Positions 59,643-64,000 of a stretch of DNA of 64,000 nt are shown in pieces. Under the pieces are notes generated by a model. That model was given only the letters and a program-made list of their open reading frames with translations. It did not search any database and was not told where the DNA came from. This DNA comes from a bacterium HR11 (GTDB taxonomy: Bacteria > Acidobacteriota > HRBIN11), in the NCBI GenBank assembly GCA_002898535.1, contig BEHN01000001.1, forward strand, positions 325,564 through 389,563, in the 5' to 3' direction. Each line of letters opens with the position of its first letter. Positions within the stretch are counted from its first letter, which is position 1. The translations under genes and the position numbers were made by a program.

Positions 59643-59927
59643 TGTCCCCTCCTTTTGGATAGTTATTCAGAGTGACGGCATGACGAAGTGACGAGATGAC
59701 GGGGGCCAAATCTTGGCCGCTTGGCTCGGAGGCCTGCTTTCCAAGTCCCTGGCCAAGTGCCCGACGCTGAACCCCCATACCAATCCCCCTTTCATCCGAG
59801 ATAGAAATAAGACAGGCCGAAGACCTCGGTCCGCGATTTCAGGACGCCAAGCGTCATGCGAGCGTCCCGGCGGGACCGAGGCCCTTTAAGGGACGTCCAT
59901 GTCCCATTTCTCGTCTTCATCCCAGCA
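59643..59927. other. non-coding gap
   Basis: GAGTGACGGCATGACGAAGTGACGAGATGACG direct repeats (59671-59702) belong to the family seen at 17937-17985. A GGACGCCAAGCGTCATGCGAGCGTCCC stretch near 59842 can fold. No gene is seen. Confidence 0.4.
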
Positions 59928-60890
59928 TTAATCCGTCGACTGGCGGGGCGCTATCTTCCCCAGCGTAAGCGCGCGCAGGTACTGGTAAAGGGCCTCTATT
60001 TGGGTCTTATCCAATAGGCCCCGATAGGCCGGCATACCGCGGCCAGGCCGGCCCTCCCAGATAGCCCGGATGAATTCGGGGTAGCTGAGTTGGAGAAAGC
60101 GTTGTCGAAGCTCCAGACCCCGGCGGCCTAAGACGGCCTGAGTCCCATGACACCGGTCGCAGTAACGATAATACAGCGCCTCCCCGACCCGGGCCGCCGC
60201 CAGGTCCTCCGGCGGGGGCTGGTCCGGAATCACGGAAGACTCTTCGACGTTCGCCGTCAGTAACTCGGCGGGCGCGACGCCGTAGGATTCCAAGACACCC
60301 TGAATCCGGTCGGCGCACCGGAAGAGGTCCGAATCCGACGCGGATGCCCCCTCCCAGGCGGATTTCGGCCACTCCAGGGGCGGAAGGGGTTGAGGGACCG
60401 GAAGCGCTTGGAGGCGGTTTTCCACGTCCGTGACGGCCACGAAGTAACCGGCCAGGGGCGCCCAAACCAGGCCGGCGTCAATCTTCCCCCGATGAAGGTC
60501 TGCAAAGAGCGCGCACGCACCTGCCGGCGAAAGGGGATAAGGTACGACTTGGGCGAACTTATAGCGGGCCGCGATCGTCTCGGCCGGGGTATCGGCCAGG
60601 AGACCGACCCGGAGGCGAGACAAGACCGGGTCGTCCCAGGCCCGGGGAACACCGTCCGGTCTGTCGAGGAGTACCAAGACATAGGTTTGCGTGTAAGGGC
60701 GCACCCGTCGGAGAAGGTCCGGGAGACCAGCCTGTATAGACGTCAGGGCCTCGCAGGATTCCTTCGGCCAGCGGGCCCGAAGGGCGGCAAAGTCACACAC
60801 GGCCGGTAGATCCTCCCCCCCGCCCGGAGACGCCAGGGAAAGACCGACGAACCCCACAAAGGTGAGAAAAAGCTTAGATAATGAATGCAT
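59928..60890 (-). CDS. MoxJ-like binding protein fused to cytochrome c
   Basis: A 320-residue exported protein. After a signal peptide (about 1-20), residues about 25-205 resemble the quinoprotein-dehydrogenase-associated binding proteins (MoxJ/XoxJ), with RVGLLADTPAETIAARY and GKIDAGLVWAPLAGYF. Residues about 225-312 are a class I cytochrome c with haem site CDRCH (244-248) and likely Met ligand in GRGMPAYRG (Met286). MoxJ and the cytochrome partner are normally separate genes. It probably accepts electrons from a PQQ dehydrogenase such as the one next door. GGGAGGT precedes the ATG. Confidence 0.83.
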   Translation of the reverse strand: MHSLSKLFLTFVGFVGLSLASPGGGEDLPAVCDFAALRARWPKESCEALTSIQAGLPDLLRRVRPYTQTYVLVLLDRPDGVPRAWDDPVLSRLRVGLLADTPAETIAARYKFAQVVPYPLSPAGACALFADLHRGKIDAGLVWAPLAGYFVAVTDVENRLQALPVPQPLPPLEWPKSAWEGASASDSDLFRCADRIQGVLESYGVAPAELLTANVEESSVIPDQPPPEDLAAARVGEALYYRYCDRCHGTQAVLGRRGLELRQRFLQLSYPEFIRAIWEGRPGRGMPAYRGLLDKTQIEALYQYLRALTLGKIAPRQSTD

Positions 60891-61366
60891 GTCAGGTACC
60901 TCCCACCCCTTGTCCAGTATATCTCAATAGGATTTTCGTCGTCAACGTGTCGGGGGGCGGACCCGTCGTCCGTTTTCCAGGTGTTGGCCTCCGATCGGGA
61001 GTTCGGGAATTCGGCCGTTCGGCGGCCGACATAGAAGGCAAGGGGGCATCCATCGTTCCCAGTCCTCACGTCTCCCCGAAGCTTTCCTGACCCTTCGCCA
61101 CATGGGCTCATAGCCCATGTGGGCTCATAGGTCATGGCCGCATGGGCTCATGGCTTATAGCTGATGGCTCATGGGACTATGAGCCATGAGCTATGAGCCA
61201 ATAGCGGTTATGAACCATCCATCACCCTGGCTCGTCACTTCGTTACTTTGTCACCCCGTCCCTTCATCCCTTTGAAACATCGTGCTTCCCGGGGGATGGA
61301 AAAGGCCGACCCGACGCCATTCTCACGGGCTGAACCGTTCATCCGCCCAAGACATCGGGCCAGCGG
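60891..61366. repeat. repeat-filled gap, including GGCTCATAG palindromes
   Basis: Octamers at 61000-61025, a block at 61030-61090 that matches 47968-48025, and GGCTCATAGCCCATGTGGGCTCATAG-type repeats (61103-61203) with several inverted copies (TGAGCCATGAGCTATGAGCC). TCACTTCGTTACTTTGTCACC runs follow (61231-61252), then the dispersed 70-bp element at 61271-61340. The TCATAGCC family also appears at 36903-36955. No gene. Confidence 0.65.
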
Positions 61367-62140
61367 TCAAGTCCCGGCCAAAGCCCGAATGGCGTCCAGG
61401 AGGGGGCCGACGACGGACCGGACGGCCTCGACAGGCCGGTCGGGTCGGTCCAGGACGGCTTGGACGACGGCGCTCCCGACGATGACCCCGTCGCACAGGT
61501 CGGCGACGGCTCGGATGTGCTCCGGTTTCGAGATGCCGAAGCCGACATAGACCGGCACGGGGCTGACGGCCCGGAGGCGTTGGAGGAACGACCCCAGGAG
61601 GGGGTCCAGCGTGTCCCGCATGCCCGTCACGCCGAGGGTCGAGACGGCGTACACGAAGCCCCGGGACCGCCGGGCGACGGCCGCCAGGCGGTCATCCGAG
61701 AGATTGTTCGAGGCCAATAGGACCAAGGCCAACCCCTGGGCCTCCAGGAAGTCGGCGACGGGCCCGGCCTCTTCCAAAGGCAGGTCCGGAACGATCCAGC
61801 CCGCCAGGCCGGCCTCGGCCGAGGCGGCGGCCGCCCGCTCCAGGCCCATCCGGTGGAGGGGATTCAGATAGGTCATTAGGTAGAATCGCCGGTCCGGCCA
61901 CCGTCGGCAGAGCCCCCTGAGGTCGTCCAAGAGCCGGGTCAGTCGGGGTCGATGTCGCAGAGCCCAGGCGACGGCCTTCTGGATCGTCGGCCCATCGGCG
62001 ATGGGGTCCGAAAAGGGGTAGCCGACCTCGACGGTCGGGACGCCCATCGCCAGGAGGGTTTCCAAGACGTCCAGAGAGGTCGGCGGGTCCGGAAAGGCAT
62101 ACGGGTAGTACACGATGAGTTGCAGGGAGCGTCCCCCCAT
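61367..62140 (-). CDS. trpA: tryptophan synthase alpha subunit
   Basis: A 257-residue TIM barrel that cleaves indole-3-glycerol phosphate to indole. The catalytic Glu is in VEVGYPFSDP and the Asp in the following ADGP; IVPDLPLEEA and the phosphate site VGFGISKPEH plus GVIVGSAVV are intact. The N-terminus is short and reads VYYPYAFPDPPTS where PYLTAGDP is usual. ATG 62140 is preferred (GAGGGG seven bases upstream). It lies 95 bases after trpB, separated by heptamer repeats. Confidence 0.93.
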   Translation of the reverse strand: MGGRSLQLIVYYPYAFPDPPTSLDVLETLLAMGVPTVEVGYPFSDPIADGPTIQKAVAWALRHRPRLTRLLDDLRGLCRRWPDRRFYLMTYLNPLHRMGLERAAAASAEAGLAGWIVPDLPLEEAGPVADFLEAQGLALVLLASNNLSDDRLAAVARRSRGFVYAVSTLGVTGMRDTLDPLLGSFLQRLRAVSPVPVYVGFGISKPEHIRAVADLCDGVIVGSAVVQAVLDRPDRPVEAVRSVVGPLLDAIRALAGT

Positions 62141-62235
62141 GACTGGACCCCTCATCAGAAGACCATAGACCACGGACCCCAGAGGGGCCTTGGCGCCCCG
62201 TCTCAAGACGGGGCGAACCGGATGAATCCAACCGG

Positions 62236-63459
62236 TCATCCGGTAGGCCTGGGGTCCATGGTCGGTGGTCCTCCTTCCGCCCCGGATACGCCCAGGACGG
62301 TATCGAGGTCTTTATCGCCCCGGCCGGAGAGGTTCACGACGATGCAGGTATACCGCCGGCGAATTTCCGGGTGGGCCGCCAGGAAGCCAATCGCGTGGGC
62401 CGGTTCGAGGGCCGGCAGGATACCTTCCAGTCGGGCCAGGAGCCGGAAACCCTCCAGGGCTTCCTCGTCGGTACAGGCCTCATACCGCACGCGGCCCGTC
62501 CGGGCCAGGTACGCATGTTCCGGGCCGACGCCCGGGTAGTCGAGGCCGGCCGAAATCGAATGAGTCGGTAAGACCTGGCCGTCCTCGTCCTGGAGGAAGA
62601 GGCTCCGGGCGCCGTGGACGATGCCCTCCGTCCCCCGCAGGACGCTCGCCGCATGTTGACCCGTCTCGAGGCCCCGCCCCCCGGCCTCGACGCCGATCAT
62701 GTCGACTGGATCGTCTAAAAAGGGGTGGAACAGGCCGATGGCGTTGGACCCCCCGCCGACACAGGCGACCAGGAGGTCCGGGAGCCGTCCCTCCATCAGC
62801 AAGACCTGCTGACGGACTTCGCGACCGATGACGCTCTGGAAGTCCCGGACGATCATCGGAAACGGATGAGGCCCGACGACGGACCCCAGGAGATAGTGGG
62901 TCGTCCGAACGGAGGCGACCCAGTCCCGGAGGGCCTCGTTGATGGCGTCTTTCAGGGTCTGGGTCCCGGACTCGACGATGCGGACCTCGGCGCCCATGAG
63001 CTTCATGCGGAAGACGTTCAGCCGCTGGCGTTCGGCGTCGACGGCCCCCATGTAAATGCAACACTGAAGGCCCATCCGGGCCGCCACGGCCGCCGTGGCG
63101 ACCCCGTGCTGGCCGGCGCCCGTCTCGGCGATGACGCGCGTCTTGCCCATGTAGCGGGTCAGCAGGATTTGGCCGACGGTGTTATTGATCTTGTGAGCCC
63201 CCGTGTGCAGGAGGTCCTCCCGTTTCAGGTAGATGCGGGTCCCCAGGTGTCGGCTCAAGCGTTCGGCATAATACAGGGGCGTCGGACGTCCGGCGTAGGT
63301 CGTCAGGAGGTCCTGAAGCTCTCGCTGAAAGGCCGGGTCGGTCCGGCACCGTTCGTAGGCCGCTTCCAGCTCCTCCAGGGCGGGGATCAGGATCTCGGGG
63401 ACGAAGCGGCCACCAAAGGGACCAAAGTACCCGTCTGCCGTCGGTTGCTCGATGTACAT
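62236..63459 (-). CDS. trpB: tryptophan synthase beta subunit
   Basis: A 407-residue PLP enzyme that joins indole and serine. It opens [13 protein letters not shown]; the PLP lysine is in HTGAHKINN (near residue 89), the phosphate loop is GGGSNAIG, and [13 protein letters not shown] is present, so it is the TrpB1 type that pairs with TrpA. Length is standard. GAGG precedes the ATG. Confidence 0.97.
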   Translation of the reverse strand: MYIEQPTADGYFGPFGGRFVPEILIPALEELEAAYERCRTDPAFQRELQDLLTTYAGRPTPLYYAERLSRHLGTRIYLKREDLLHTGAHKINNTVGQILLTRYMGKTRVIAETGAGQHGVATAAVAARMGLQCCIYMGAVDAERQRLNVFRMKLMGAEVRIVESGTQTLKDAINEALRDWVASVRTTHYLLGSVVGPHPFPMIVRDFQSVIGREVRQQVLLMEGRLPDLLVACVGGGSNAIGLFHPFLDDPVDMIGVEAGGRGLETGQHAASVLRGTEGIVHGARSLFLQDEDGQVLPTHSISAGLDYPGVGPEHAYLARTGRVRYEACTDEEALEGFRLLARLEGILPALEPAHAIGFLAAHPEIRRRYTCIVVNLSGRGDKDLDTVLGVSGAEGGPPTMDPRPTG

Positions 63460-63477
63460 GGGCGTGCCTCAAGGGGC

Positions 63478-63510
63478 AGGCAGTCGGGCAGTTCGGCAAT
63501 TCGGCAGATA
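63478..63510. repeat. octamer repeat upstream of trpB
   Basis: GGCAGGCAGTCGGGCAGTTCGGCAATTCGGCAG, a short member of the GGCAGTTC family, between trpB and the SGNH hydrolase gene. Confidence 0.55.
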
Positions 63511-63562
63511 GAAGAAGGCCAGACGGTCCGTGGGGACTCTTGTCCGACAAATTTCTACCTTC

Positions 63563-64000
63563 TTACCTTTCACGTCGACCTGCCTCACGGCCCGATGGCC
63601 CTTCATGATACGCCCCGCCCTGCCGCCGGGCCAGCCCCGGCCAGCGGTCCATCATCGGCGTAGGACCTTGCGGCCCCTGGGACGGGACGCCCGGGTACGG
63701 GCATTCCTGACCCGAGAGGAAGCGGCGCAGGTCCAGAGACGGTAGGTCGAGACCCAGCCGTTCGTGGAGGAACCGAATCAGTTCTTCAGCGATGACGGCG
63801 TGGCCGATGGGCGACGGGTGATAAGGGTCATGGCCATAAAAGCCCCCCAGGGGGTAACTGAAATCGATGCGGATGCCGCCGATGAGGTAGCCCTGGGTTC
63901 GGATGCGGTCGTACAGAGCGTAGAGGTCAAATACGAAGACGTTCTCGGGATGCTCGGCGGCGATGCGTCGGATGGCTTCGTTGTACCCCCGGACGTGAGC
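63563..64000 (-). CDS. SGNH/GDSL-type hydrolase, C-terminal part (runs off the window)
   Basis: An open frame on the minus strand enters at base 64000 and ends in TAA at 63563-63565, giving the last 145 residues of a protein. GHDPYHPSPIGHAVIAEELIRFL contains the Asp-x-x-His of SGNH/GDSL esterases; the Ser block should lie upstream, beyond the window. The final 40 or so residues are Pro/Gly/Arg-rich and without similarity. Its start is not in this window. Confidence 0.7.
   Translation of the reverse strand, partial: AHVRGYNEAIRRIAAEHPENVFVFDLYALYDRIRTQGYLIGGIRIDFSYPLGGFYGHDPYHPSPIGHAVIAEELIRFLHERLGLDLPSLDLRRFLSGQECPYPGVPSQGPQGPTPMMDRWPGLARRQGGAYHEGPSGREAGRRER

Overview
The window is one continuous stretch of a high-GC bacterial chromosome. 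The host is Gram-negative: it has outer-membrane beta-barrels, Tat-targeted Rieske and hydrogenase subunits, and a lipoprotein cytochrome. Genes are dense and arranged in long same-strand runs, and the gaps between runs are packed with short degenerate repeats. No rRNA, tRNA, prophage, insertion sequence or CRISPR array was recognised. The gene content (multihaem cytochromes, NiFe hydrogenase, methanopterin-linked C1 enzymes) suits an uncultured, possibly thermophilic, anaerobic or microaerobic respirer. The phylum cannot be fixed from the sequence alone.

Region 1 (58-12600, minus strand) is an electron-transfer island. It holds an MtrA/DmsE-type decahaem cytochrome and an MtrB/PioB-type outer-membrane barrel, then a small cytochrome c, two Rieske/cytochrome b sets, an 11-haem cytochrome and a 27-haem NapC-containing cytochrome. 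Together these could link the quinone pool to the outside of the cell. Region 2 (13666-26061, plus strand) is a complete membrane-bound group 1 NiFe hydrogenase operon: small, large and cytochrome b subunits, maturation protease, then hypC, hypD, two genes that look like a split HypX (CO synthase), hypE, hypA, hypB and hypF. Region 3 (26254-41677) has a cNMP/FHA regulator, an acyl-CoA synthetase/HpaB-like/alcohol dehydrogenase/aldehyde dehydrogenase group, a cyclase-family protein, an outer-membrane protein, a branched-chain-amino-acid-type ABC transporter (livK-H-M-G-F) and an SDR.

Region 4 (about 45288-57819) is a tetrahydromethanopterin/methanofuran C1 module: fwdD, fwdB, fwdA, fwdC, a DUF447 protein, RFA-P synthase (mptG), ftr, mch, a HisA-related barrel and an MfnD-like ATP-grasp ligase. 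A HEPN/MNT toxin-antitoxin pair sits between ftr and mch. The fwdB gene is open end to end except for one TGA at codon 116, exactly where archaeal enzymes carry the Cys or Sec that ligates Mo/W. A GC-rich hairpin with an AGGU loop lies 18 nt downstream. This is best read as a bacterial selenoprotein formylmethanofuran dehydrogenase, catalytic rather than the cofactor-free hydrolase form described in aerobic methylotrophs. Region 5 (58024-64000) carries a HEAT protein, a PQQ-type sugar dehydrogenase, a MoxJ-like/cytochrome c fusion, trpB-trpA and a partial SGNH hydrolase.

A coherent but inferred picture is an organism that takes electrons from H2 or formyl/formate-level C1 units and passes them through quinones, bc-type complexes and multihaem wires to an extracellular acceptor, or runs CO2 reduction to formyl-methanofuran. 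Intergenic DNA is unusual: about 70-bp dispersed elements, 25-36-bp palindromes and at least five families of 7-9-bp degenerate arrays recur throughout, and in places run into gene ends.
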